A stretch of DNA of 23,960 nt from a virus: positions 1-23,960 of IMG/VR virus record IMGVR_UViG_3300038301_000484; one strand, written 5' to 3'. Numbering within the stretch: the first letter of the stretch is position 1; the number at the start of each line of letters is the position of its first letter. Shown here piece by piece: positions 5,699 through 12,143 of this stretch. The translations under genes were made by a program, and so were the position numbers. The notes below the pieces were generated by a model. The model was not told where the DNA came from, ran no database searches, and was given only the letters and a program-made list of their open reading frames with translations.

Positions 5699-5702
5699 TT
5701 CT

Positions 5703-5784
5703 ACATAGAAATACCATGCCTTACCGAAAGGTTGGGCATGGCCTTCTATGTGGCACGTCGCCCATGGAAAACGACCGAGAGGTC
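5703..5784 (+). promoter_or_regulatory. Structured leader element, copy D (variant second hairpin)
   Basis: ACATAGAA (5703-5710) pairs with TTCTATGT (5744-5751), 8 bp. Inside, CCATGCC (5714-5720) pairs with GGCATGG (5735-5741) and the tip is ACC-GAAA-GGT, a GNRA tetraloop. The second hairpin is GACC-GAGA-GGTC (5773-5784), again a GNRA loop. AAAACAAGGAGAAG and ATG 5805 follow. Confidence 0.75.
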
Positions 5785-5804
5785 AAAACAAGGAGAAGAA
5801 AAAC

Positions 5805-7016
5805 ATGTCAAATCTAAAAGTGGTCCGAAACGACAAGAAAATCAAAGAGCTGGATTCCGCTGTGGAAAAAGTAAAAGCATTTGAGGACGGTTTGAATCAA
5901 ATCGTACTCGAACGCAAAGACGAAGTATCCACGTCGGTGACAGCACTCATAGCAGGATTGAATGTGCTATTCCTAGGCCCTCCGGGGACTGCCAAGTCTT
6001 ACTTGGTTAAGGCAATATCGCAAGCATTGCGGTTTTCATATTTTGAAATCGTAATGAATCCTACTACCGAGCCTAATGAATTGCTTGGCGGCTACGACTT
6101 AACGGAACTTGCAAAGGGAAAATATTCCCGAATGCAGGAAGGAATGATCACCGAAGCAGAGTTGGTATTTTTGGATGAAGTATTCAAAAGCAACTCCGCT
6201 TGTCTTAACCTCTTGCTTCCGATCTTAAACGAGAGGAAGTACAAGGTTGGGAATAAGATGACCGATCTTCCAGTTGTATCTATCTTTGGTGCCTCCAATG
6301 AGCTTCCGGCTAAGGACGAGGGACTCGGAGCTATGTACGACAGATGGCAGGTGAAGCATTGGGTAACACCAATGGACCGAGCTGATAATGTCAAGAAGGT
6401 AATGTGGGGTAAAACCCCGTCACCTGAAGATGTCTTCACTGGGAAGCAGCCCGCCTTGAGCATGGAAGATATTCAAGCCATTCGATCCGCTGCTGAGTTG
6501 GTTACGATCAGCACAGAAGTGGAGAGTATTACCGTTAAGATCAGAGATAGACTCTTTAAGGAAACCCATACGCTTTTGTCCGACAGGAAAATGGTGCAAT
6601 GGGCGAAGTACCTTAAAGCGGATGCCGCCAAGAAGGGAAAGACTTCTGTCTCCCCCGAAGAGCTTTTCAGCTCGGCTTGTCTACTTTGGGATGACCCATC
6701 TTACCTATCAACCGTCAAAGAGGTTGTTGGTGAGATTGCCTGCCCGTGGGTTCTTGAGATCGAACGGGTACAAAAGATCATTTCCAATCAAGAAATTGAA
6801 TTAGAGAAAATGATCGACGACGACGGTACGTCAAGTTCGACTCATACCGAGCGTCAGGCTTATATCAATACGATTGCCGTAAATCTATCCATGGAATTGG
6901 ATAGGATTGAGGACATCCGAAACAAATATAAGGGAAGATCGTCCGACCTTCTTGATGACCTTGAAACAAGAATCAAGGAAATCAAGGATGAGGCACTGTC
7001 CGCCATTCTGAAGTAG
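5805..7016 (+). CDS. MoxR-family AAA+ ATPase, RavA-like
   Basis: The 403-residue product carries Walker A GPPGTAKS (58-65), Walker B VFLDE (121-125) followed by the MoxR-typical NLLLPILNERK (135-145), sensor 1 ASN (163-165) and an arginine-finger candidate in YDR (178-180). EVFKS after Walker B and ASNELP match the RavA subgroup of MoxR, which works with VWA proteins as a chaperone-like remodelling pair. The C-terminal 100 residues are helical and charged. It is shorter than E. coli RavA (about 500 residues), and I see no LARA-like region. It lies directly before the VWA gene, as ravA precedes viaA. Its target is unknown. Confidence 0.9.
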   Translation: MSNLKVVRNDKKIKELDSAVEKVKAFEDGLNQIVLERKDEVSTSVTALIAGLNVLFLGPPGTAKSYLVKAISQALRFSYFEIVMNPTTEPNELLGGYDLTELAKGKYSRMQEGMITEAELVFLDEVFKSNSACLNLLLPILNERKYKVGNKMTDLPVVSIFGASNELPAKDEGLGAMYDRWQVKHWVTPMDRADNVKKVMWGKTPSPEDVFTGKQPALSMEDIQAIRSAAELVTISTEVESITVKIRDRLFKETHTLLSDRKMVQWAKYLKADAAKKGKTSVSPEELFSSACLLWDDPSYLSTVKEVVGEIACPWVLEIERVQKIISNQEIELEKMIDDDGTSSSTHTERQAYINTIAVNLSMELDRIEDIRNKYKGRSSDLLDDLETRIKEIKDEALSAILK

Positions 7017-7026
7017 GAATACTGCG

Positions 7027-7105
7027 CAGAACCACTACACCTCACCGTCATGGTGGGGTGTAGCATTCTGGGTAGCATTATGCACCAGAGAACGACCTAA
7101 CGGTC
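7027..7105 (+). promoter_or_regulatory. Structured leader element, copy E (variant second hairpin)
   Basis: CAGAA (7027-7031) pairs with TTCTG (7066-7070). The main stem CTACACC (7035-7041)/GGTGTAG (7057-7063) continues through a T-G pair into CACC (7043-7046)/GGTG (7052-7055), loop GTCAT. A second hairpin GACC-TAAC-GGTC (7094-7105) matches copy D in stem sequence but not loop. The binding site AAGGAGAAG and ATG 7126 follow. Confidence 0.75.
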
Positions 7106-7125
7106 CTAAAACAAGGAGAAGAAAC

Positions 7126-8520
7126 ATGTACGAATTACCGCCAATATCAAATATCTGGTTTGATAGATCAAACCTAAAAGATGTGTCGGATCTTTACTCA
7201 GATAGGATTTCTGAGTGGAAAGATTTTGTACCGCAACTTTTTGGCAAGCTGTTGTTTAACTCTCAAGTCACAGAGAAGCCGGTTGAAGAACAAAGCGAAT
7301 GGGTTAGAAACGCATTCAAAATGTTAGAAAGCAACCCGGACTGGAGGAGCATTGCAAGTGCATCCAGCCATCATCCCGATCTTGCCGTAGAAAATACAGG
7401 CAAGCTATCTCGGATTGTGGCCTCTTCAATGGGGCTTAAAAACCTAGAGCCTAGAAATAGTGAGAAGCCGGAGGAGATAGATAAGCTTATAAAGAAACTT
7501 AAGTCCGAAGGAAAGGACGTTAAGGATCTAAAGAAAAAGCTTAGATCTGCCCGCGCTAAAAGATCAAAGGCTATCATGGAAGCAGAGTCAAACAATCGGT
7601 TGGCTAAGAAGATGGGCATTCTGGCTGAATCGTCCTCGGACAAAAAAGAAGCCATAGCGACACTGCGATCTTTTGGTTTGGTCGGTGACAAAAACAACCT
7701 AAAAGAATCGATTCCTAAAGACCTCATAGAATTGCTATGCGGGAACAAGGAGTTGATGAACCTCATAAAGAGTCTCGGTGGACTGAGAGAAGCCAGGGCA
7801 AAAAATGAGTTAATGTCACCATCAAAGCGGGGTGTATCTATCCATGGAGTAAAGAGCGGAGATAAAGTAGAAGATCTACTTTCCTCTGAACTTGTGAAGC
7901 TAACGGACCCATTGCTAAGTTTAGACTTGCTTGACCGTTTGCAGAACAAAAAGGCTCTGGTTTGGAATAAGAAGGGAAAGTCTCCGAAAGAAAATGGAGA
8001 CATCATTATGATGGTCGATAAGAGCGGATCAATGGGTTGCCCTGTTGATTACTCGGACGAATCCCTAACCATAAACCATTGGGCAAGCTCGGTTGCAGCA
8101 GCAACTGTCTTGAAAGCTGTGAAAAGCAACCGATGTGTCGAGGTCATATTCTTTAATGGTCAGACAGAAACAGTCAGAGTTAACGGGACTCAAGACTTGG
8201 AAGCATTTTTCAATGCTTTATCTTCTGATCCAACCGGAGGAACCAACATGGGTTACGCCATGGAGGAAGCCAAAAAGGCAATGCCGGAACTTAAAAAGCC
8301 GCAAGCCCTAATGGTTTCAGACATGCAGATACCGCCTGGCTTTGAGGTCGAACCGAAGCTGGATTGCCGCCTTGAACTTGTCTTAGTTTCCGATGTGCAG
8401 CATGACAAGGAGCGAATCAAGGAGCAAATCGGAGCAAATGACGTCATGGTTATTGATCCCACCACAATCGGGACAGACCATCGCCATTCGCTTGCCAGCA
8501 ATATAGTTGAGCGGGTTTAG
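7126..8520 (+). CDS. VWA-domain protein, ViaA-like, partner of the MoxR ATPase
   Basis: The product has 464 residues. The N-terminal 290 are helical and very charged (for example a KKLKSEGKDVKDLKKKL-type stretch at about 123-139). The C-terminal VWA domain starts near 291 with all MIDAS parts: DKSGS (298-302), T373 in GGTN and D399 in SDMQ. The long helical N-terminus with a C-terminal VWA matches E. coli ViaA. MIDAS-containing VWA proteins bind metal and work with a MoxR ATPase to remodel protein complexes. The start ATG 7126 has AAACAAGGAGAAGAAAC. What this pair acts on in the phage cycle is not shown by the sequence. Confidence 0.88.
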   Translation: MYELPPISNIWFDRSNLKDVSDLYSDRISEWKDFVPQLFGKLLFNSQVTEKPVEEQSEWVRNAFKMLESNPDWRSIASASSHHPDLAVENTGKLSRIVASSMGLKNLEPRNSEKPEEIDKLIKKLKSEGKDVKDLKKKLRSARAKRSKAIMEAESNNRLAKKMGILAESSSDKKEAIATLRSFGLVGDKNNLKESIPKDLIELLCGNKELMNLIKSLGGLREARAKNELMSPSKRGVSIHGVKSGDKVEDLLSSELVKLTDPLLSLDLLDRLQNKKALVWNKKGKSPKENGDIIMMVDKSGSMGCPVDYSDESLTINHWASSVAAATVLKAVKSNRCVEVIFFNGQTETVRVNGTQDLEAFFNALSSDPTGGTNMGYAMEEAKKAMPELKKPQALMVSDMQIPPGFEVEPKLDCRLELVLVSDVQHDKERIKEQIGANDVMVIDPTTIGTDHRHSLASNIVERV

Positions 8521-8528
8521 GTTTTACT

Positions 8529-8587
8529 TAGACCATGCCACTGCATCCTAACGGGTACAGTGGCAGAATCTACGTAATACCGCGTAG
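8529..8587 (+). promoter_or_regulatory. Structured leader element, copy F
   Basis: TAGA (8529-8532) pairs with TCTA (8569-8572). The main stem TGCCACTG/CAGTGGCA (8536-8543, 8558-8565) carries an inner CC-TAAC-GG tip. The second hairpin CTACGT (8570-8575), loop AATACC, GCGTAG (8582-8587) overlaps the outer helix by CTA, as in copies A and C. Confidence 0.7.
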
Positions 8588-8606
8588 AAAAAACAAGGAG
8601 AAGAAA

Positions 8607-8831
8607 ATGTTTATGATTGCCTACGGAGAATGTATTGCTTGCAAAAGAGACATTCATTTTAACCCGGTTCATGTTCCATCCATTTACGTGGAGGGAATCC
8701 GTGAGCCGCTCTGTGTCAATTGCTTCGACCTATGGAACGAAGTACACCGAGTATCAAAAGACCTGGAGCCAGTCAGCCTTCACCCCCGAGCATATGTGGG
8801 TGAACCAGAACAACTAGACACCGAGTGCTAA
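8607..8831 (+). CDS. Small zinc-ribbon-like protein (74 aa)
   Basis: Start ATG 8607 follows AAACAAGGAGAAGAAA. Two CxxC pairs, CIAC (near residue 10) and CVNC (near 45), are spaced as in a treble-clef or zinc-ribbon site. FNPVHVPSIYVEG lies between them and DLWNEVHR after them, so the protein probably binds one zinc ion. Such small phage proteins may bind nucleic acid or host proteins, but nothing more specific is visible. It is the last gene with the two-hairpin leader; the next follows after 19 bases with a plain binding site. Confidence 0.75.
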   Translation: MFMIAYGECIACKRDIHFNPVHVPSIYVEGIREPLCVNCFDLWNEVHRVSKDLEPVSLHPRAYVGEPEQLDTEC

Positions 8832-8850
8832 ACCAAAGCAGGAGACAAAC

Positions 8851-9198
8851 ATGGAAAACAAGAAAGAAAACACCGTAACATTTAGAAGCCAGCTAATATC
8901 TCACGACTGGAGCTATCAACGATCCGACGACCACAGATACTGGTCCCGAGGAGAAAGACAAAGAAACGAGATAAACGCTACGTACTACCGTCTTAAATGT
9001 CCATTCTCCCTGGGGGATCTAGTGAAGTGGCGGTTTAAGATGATAGTTGAAGACTTCACAGAAGTTGAGCCGGACTGCTGGTTCCGACTGCCTAAGAAGT
9101 ACAAGCACATGGCACCAGAAAGACGGGATGGACTCATAGAGAGATCCCGGTTCGATGAGATAGAGCGGTGGATGGAAGAGAATGATACCGCCGAATAA
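8851..9198 (+). CDS. Hypothetical protein (115 aa)
   Basis: ATG 8851 follows AAGCAGGAGACAAAC. The protein is rich in Arg, Trp and acidic residues (HDWSYQRSDDHRYWSRGERQR, split by charge; later KWRFKMIVEDFTEVEPDCWFRLPKK). It ends in a helical acidic tail, RFDEIERWMEENDTAE. No motif or family is recognised. It appears to close this part of the operon, because a hairpin-rich non-coding stretch of nearly 300 bases with three 40-bp elements follows. Confidence 0.75.
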   Translation: MENKKENTVTFRSQLISHDWSYQRSDDHRYWSRGERQRNEINATYYRLKCPFSLGDLVKWRFKMIVEDFTEVEPDCWFRLPKKYKHMAPERRDGLIERSRFDEIERWMEENDTAE

Positions 9199-9335
9199 AA
9201 AGTAAGAAGAGAACCGCAATAACTATACGTGACCGGCAGTGTTAGCACCGGCATTGGCCAACCGAGCTTGGCTCGCGGTTCCGAGAAAAATAAGCACCGG
9301 AAAACTGTGCCGGTGAATCTCGCGAAAAGAAATTC
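9199..9335. other. Hairpin-rich spacer with ACCGGC motifs
   Basis: ACCGGCA occurs twice as a direct repeat (near 9232 and 9247). AACCGAGC (9260-9267) can fold against GCTC-GCGGTT (9271-9280). CACCGG (9295-9300) pairs with CCGGTG (9310-9315) around nine bases. None has a T tract, so these are not clear terminators. The ACCGGC motif also marks the non-coding regions near the other copies of the 40-bp element. Confidence 0.5.
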
Positions 9336-9375
9336 TTCAAACGTATCGGTGCATCGGATTTGCGGTGAGCTTTGA
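9336..9375 (+). repeat. 40-bp AAACG-N15-TTTGCGGTGA element, copy 3
   Basis: TTCAAACG and TTTGCGGTGAGCTTTGA are identical to the copy at 4063, while the 15-base middle differs. It starts 50 bp before the next copy. Confidence 0.65.
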
Positions 9376-9385
9376 CAAATAAATT

Positions 9386-9425
9386 TTCAAACGCAAAGAG
9401 GTGCTAGATTTGCGGTGACATTTGA
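9386..9425 (+). repeat. 40-bp AAACG-N15-TTTGCGGTGA element, copy 4
   Basis: TTCAAACG, then TTTGCGGTGACATTTGA. The two bases after GGTGA change from GC to CA as in the next copy. It abuts copy 5 with no gap. Confidence 0.65.
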
Positions 9426-9465
9426 GGTAAACGTAAAAGGGTGCCTCTTTTGCGGTGACATTTGG
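9426..9465 (+). repeat. 40-bp AAACG-N15-TTTGCGGTGA element, copy 5
   Basis: TAAACG at 3-8 and TTTGCGGTGACATTTGG at 24-40, directly following copy 4. The start codon of the next gene lies 28 bases downstream. All copies keep 15 bases between the two conserved blocks. Confidence 0.65.
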
Positions 9466-9493
9466 CATTTCAAAAACAAAGATGGAGGATGAG

Positions 9494-10084
9494 ATGAGAA
9501 GAGAAGAAAAAGAAGGATGGGCGTATTGTCGAGACACAGACATCGCGGTCGTCGTAGGGGTTGAATCGGTAGTTGCAGATTACATGAAAGACTTCGTATG
9601 CCCGAATGCCTGGGAGGACGAAGCAAGTGAAGAGGGTTCAATATCCCTGAAGGACTTAAACACAGATGAGCTAATGCAGGATGTCTGGGAGTCTCCAACC
9701 GCAGACGAAAAGCTAAAGGTGTTAACCATTGCGTTCAGAATGACAGACAAGAATGTCCTCCAGTGGGGGAAGAACTCTGTCTACAGGCCAAGAGAGAATG
9801 TCGTTGAGGTTGTATATTCTGACGCTGTAAGGATAGTTGAGCTAATAGATAACGAACTGCATGAGATCTATTCCTCTAGGTTCAGTATGAGGCATGGAGA
9901 CATATCGCCAGACGAAAGAAAGTGTGAGCTTCTAACGCTAAGAAAGTCGATAGTTGACAAAATCGATATGTCACGGTTAAATATAAACGCATACTCAAGA
10001 GATCTGATGGCGTATTCGACGCGCAAGGAGGGGGTAAATGATACCGAAGCCGGGAAACATGCAAATGTACATGGAGAACCATAG
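9494..10084 (+). CDS. Hypothetical protein (196 aa)
   Basis: GGAGG at 9484-9488 lies five bases before the ATG at 9494, which I prefer over in-frame ATGs further upstream (9482 and earlier, overlapping the 40-bp element). The protein is acidic and mostly helical (SLKDLNTDELMQDVWESPTADEKLK; VRIVELIDNELHEIYSS). It looks soluble, and I recognise no motif. Its 3' end overlaps the next gene by 47 bases in another frame, so the two are probably translationally coupled. It is the first gene after the triple 40-bp element, so it could be driven by it. Confidence 0.75.
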   Translation: MRREEKEGWAYCRDTDIAVVVGVESVVADYMKDFVCPNAWEDEASEEGSISLKDLNTDELMQDVWESPTADEKLKVLTIAFRMTDKNVLQWGKNSVYRPRENVVEVVYSDAVRIVELIDNELHEIYSSRFSMRHGDISPDERKCELLTLRKSIVDKIDMSRLNINAYSRDLMAYSTRKEGVNDTEAGKHANVHGEP

Positions 10085-10280
10085 AAAGGTTCAGGAAATT
10101 TTCAATGCAAGAAAGAGAACGCGGGATGCGATGTTTCTTGAAGGGGTTGGGGCAGACCGTATTGCTGTCTTTGATCAACAAACAATGGTCATTCTCGCAG
10201 AGGCGAAAGCGAGATACCCTAGTCCGTTTTTTGGGCAACAAAAGAAAAAACCTGGAGGAAACAGTGGAATACTCAAGTGA
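10038..10280 (+). CDS. Hypothetical protein (80 aa)
   Basis: The start at ATG 10038 has a near-perfect AAGGAGG six or more bases upstream, inside the end of the previous gene. The protein is basic and helical at the N-terminus (MIPKPGNMQMYMENHRKVQEIF), with a Lys/Gly-rich tail (GQQKKKPGGNSG). No family is recognised. Both of its ends overlap neighbours, which is typical of compact phage operons, and the strong binding site supports it despite the overlap. Confidence 0.65.
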   Translation: MIPKPGNMQMYMENHRKVQEIFNARKRTRDAMFLEGVGADRIAVFDQQTMVILAEAKARYPSPFFGQQKKKPGGNSGILK

Positions 10281-10578
10281 AGAATCAGAAGAGAATAGAC
10301 CTGAAGAGGCAGCGCCAGAGCCTACTGGAGACACCCTGGTGTCCTGTGTTAACTCTTTTGCTGGCGAGGACTTTAAGCACGTTGGTCAGCTTGCCGTAAA
10401 AATATCGTTTCGCGCAGCAGCAAATGAAATCAAGGCAGACAGTGGCGTTTGTGTATCCCTTGTGCCTTCAGGTGAGAGGTGGCAGGTTAAAATAGATGAT
10501 GACCTGTCCGTGGAGTTTTCCAAGTATCTCGATGCCGCAAGGGCATTTATTGACGGATATGCTAAACATAGAGGCTAG
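10264..10578 (+). CDS. Hypothetical protein (104 aa)
   Basis: I place the start at GTG 10264, five bases after GGAGGA. An ATG at 10105 in the same frame would overlap the whole previous gene and gives a low-complexity basic start. The N-terminus is very acidic (EYSSEESEENRPEEAAPEP), followed by a possible small folded domain (VSLVPSGERWQVKIDDDLSVEFSKY, split). No known motif is seen. The gene ends just inside the next one. Confidence 0.65.
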   Translation: MEYSSEESEENRPEEAAPEPTGDTLVSCVNSFAGEDFKHVGQLAVKISFRAAANEIKADSGVCVSLVPSGERWQVKIDDDLSVEFSKYLDAARAFIDGYAKHRG

Positions 10579-10603
10579 GGGGGAGAGGCACAGGCAATCT
10601 GAA

Positions 10604-10804
10604 ATGTGTGAATTTTGTCTCGACTATGGTTGGTATTACGTTCAAACAGAAAGAAGAAGGCTTGTTCGTGATTCTTTCGGCAAGAATAAAATGAAGCACA
10701 TAAGGGAAGAGATCCGAACCCCCTGCATTTGCAGAAAAGGTGGAGAATGGGTCAAGGCAAAGCATCTTGGCTACAATGAGATAGCCGACATGGAAGACGA
10801 TTGA
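10604..10804 (+). CDS. Small zinc-ribbon-like protein (66 aa)
   Basis: CEFC at residues 2-5 and CIC near residue 46 (TPCICRKGG) can form a CxxC...CxC zinc site. This is a frequent pattern in small phage proteins next to replication genes. Aromatic residues (DYGWYYV) follow the first pair. The start is uncertain: ATG 10604 begins right at the zinc motif but its purine-rich GGGGGGAGAGG lies about 15 bases away. ATG 10559 in the same frame would add 15 residues. It is the last gene of the left operon before the small-RNA-like unit. Confidence 0.65.
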   Translation: MCEFCLDYGWYYVQTERRRLVRDSFGKNKMKHIREEIRTPCICRKGGEWVKAKHLGYNEIADMEDD

Positions 10805-10825
10805 TAAAATAAATCGCCTCCACTG

Positions 10826-10854
10826 TTGACTCATGCCAGCACGTATTGTAGACT
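10826..10854 (+). promoter_or_regulatory. Sigma70-like promoter
   Basis: TTGACT (10826-10831), 17 bases, TAGACT (10849-10854). The last ten spacer bases, GCACGTATTG, recur at 13151-13160 in the divergent promoter region. A perfect inverted repeat GTTAC-TAGC-GTAAC (10861-10874) lies where transcription would begin and could be an operator. Confidence 0.5.
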
Positions 10855-10860
10855 GTACAT

Positions 10861-10946
10861 GTTACTAGCGTAACAAGGCCGTTTTTGTCGGCGGCCCTTC
10901 TCGTCTTGTTTTAGTCCCCACCCCTCACAGGGTGGGGATTTTTTTT
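10861..10946 (+). ncRNA. Candidate small RNA of about 85 nt
   Basis: A promoter at 10826-10854 and a strong terminator at 10916-10946 bracket a short stretch with no gene. It would fold as GTTAC/GTAAC (loop TAGC), GGCCG/CGGCC in 10877-10897, a single-stranded T-rich linker and the terminator hairpin. Its 3' end meets the 3' end of the minus-strand operon, so little antisense overlap is expected. Read-out needs RNA data. Confidence 0.4.
10916..10946 (+). terminator. Strong intrinsic terminator
   Basis: CCCCACCC (10916-10923), loop CTCACA, GGGTGGGG (10930-10937), A, then eight T (10939-10946). It ends plus-strand transcription before the convergent minus-strand operon. There is no T tract on the other strand, so it is not a good terminator for that operon. 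Confidence 0.85.
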
Positions 10947-11184
10947 ACCTCTCTGGACATTCGTCGTAGTGAGGTATCCCATCAGACGTGTATGGCGACA
11001 TCTTATTTTTCTCAGACGGCACCCACCAGATGGACCTGGAGCAGAATCGGCATTCGTCTTTCTCTGCTCCTATGTGTTCATAGAGTGAGGATATCTTCGC
11101 CCTGTAAAAGACTGCTGCCCTCTTCTTTGTTATATTTACAACTTCCCTTATCTGCTCTTTTTCTCTGTCTTCTTTCTTAGTCAC
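10945..11184 (-). CDS. Small zinc-binding-like protein (79 aa)
   Basis: The start is a GTG at 11184 with GGAGG five bases upstream, inside the end of the helicase-loader gene (8-base overlap). The N-terminal half is a charged helix (KKEDREKEQIREVVNITKKR). The C-terminal half carries CRFC, then HYDEC, a CxxC...HxxxC set that could bind zinc. It is the last gene of the minus-strand replication operon. The family is not recognised. Confidence 0.7.
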   Translation of the reverse strand: MTKKEDREKEQIREVVNITKKRAAVFYRAKISSLYEHIGAEKDECRFCSRSIWWVPSEKNKMSPYTSDGIPHYDECPER

Positions 11185-11956
11185 GGTTGCCTCCCTTGGC
11201 CCTTAGAGACCTTCCTTTGCATTCAGCCCAGCCACTTCCACCACTGTCTTTGTGGTGAAGCATTCTATCCAGCATATCGTTCCCATAGGATTCAAAGAAC
11301 TGCTGCTTGTTGGACCTTGTTGTCAGAATCGTACCTCTGCCTTGATCATGTCGCTCAGTTGCTATCATCGAAATAACCCTTATCGGGTTGTTCATGTCAC
11401 CAGCCTTTGTCAGGCTTGCAATTTCGTCAAACACCACCACGCCTGGACAATGAACGAGATCCTTTATTGCGTAGTCCTCGCCCTCCACCTTCCACGGGGC
11501 AATCATCGACCATTCAGATCTGGATAAAAACCTTCCCCTTGTCACCCATGCGGCCCAGCAAGAAGAAACTGTCTTGCCTAAACCGTTGTGTCCTGATAGA
11601 CAAAGGAGGCCATGCTTTGGCGCAATCACGTACCTGGAGACAATCTTTGCTGAGTCAAGGTTGTCTCCTTTTTTTGTCAATGCTGGCTCCTGATTGTTCC
11701 ACTGCAAGCCCAGTATCTCTGCCGTAACCTTTGGAACGCCAACCCTCGCCACCTCTCTTTCATACTTGTCCTTTACACCCATCTCCTCGTCCCTGTACTG
11801 AGCATCCACAAAAACCTGCTCCTGCCTCATCTCCTCACAGCATGATGGACACATGCACCCATCTGTGCCGATAATGAAGTCAAATGCAAATGGAACCACA
11901 CCTTCGCATCTGACACACTCAGCATCTTTTATGAGATTATTAAACTCAATTCCCAT
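11177..11956 (-). CDS. DnaC/IstB-like helicase loader ATPase
   Basis: The 259-residue product has an N-terminal zinc-ribbon-like part (CVRC at 14-17, CMCPSCC at 34-40). An AAA+ domain follows with Walker A GHNGLGKT (122-129), Walker B VVVFDE (173-178), sensor 1 TTRSN (212-216) and an arginine in DRM (230-232). This is the pattern of DnaC-type loaders, which place the replicative DnaB helicase at an origin. No helicase gene is in the window, so it may load the host enzyme, as lambda P does. ATG 11956 is chosen because GGAGG lies seven bases before it; the ATG nearer to the site would be too close. It follows the initiator gene that contains a probable origin. Confidence 0.85.
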   Translation of the reverse strand: MGIEFNNLIKDAECVRCEGVVPFAFDFIIGTDGCMCPSCCEEMRQEQVFVDAQYRDEEMGVKDKYEREVARVGVPKVTAEILGLQWNNQEPALTKKGDNLDSAKIVSRYVIAPKHGLLCLSGHNGLGKTVSSCWAAWVTRGRFLSRSEWSMIAPWKVEGEDYAIKDLVHCPGVVVFDEIASLTKAGDMNNPIRVISMIATERHDQGRGTILTTRSNKQQFFESYGNDMLDRMLHHKDSGGSGWAECKGRSLRAKGGNRD

Positions 11957-12143
11957 GGTCATTCCTCCATCTGTCCCAGCACTCATCAAACTTATCTAGG
12001 AAATATGTATTCCCTGTCCTCTCGGCGGACCTAACCAGTATCTCCCTGTACTCGTGCGTTGCGCCATGAAGGTCCTCGTTCGCAAAAACCCCATACTTCT
12101 TAAAATCATTTCTTAGCTCTTTCCCACTCTTCCTTCGTGTCAT
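11946..12143 (-). CDS. Hypothetical protein between initiator and loader (65 aa)
   Basis: It overlaps the end of the initiator gene by 38 bases and the start of the helicase loader by 11. GGACGAGGGAT precedes its ATG. The protein is basic at the start (MTRRKSGKELRNDFKKYG) and ends acidic and aromatic (FLDKFDECWDRWRNDHGN). No motif is recognised. Its place between an O-like and a P-like gene suggests a role in replication initiation, but that is inference from position. Confidence 0.65.
   Translation of the reverse strand: MTRRKSGKELRNDFKKYGVFANEDLHGATHEYREILVRSAERTGNTYFLDKFDECWDRWRNDHGN

Noticed and set aside
10105-10263. Upstream start at 10105 for the 104-aa protein
   Set aside because: It would lie wholly within another gene's frame; GTG 10264 has GGAGGA five bases upstream.
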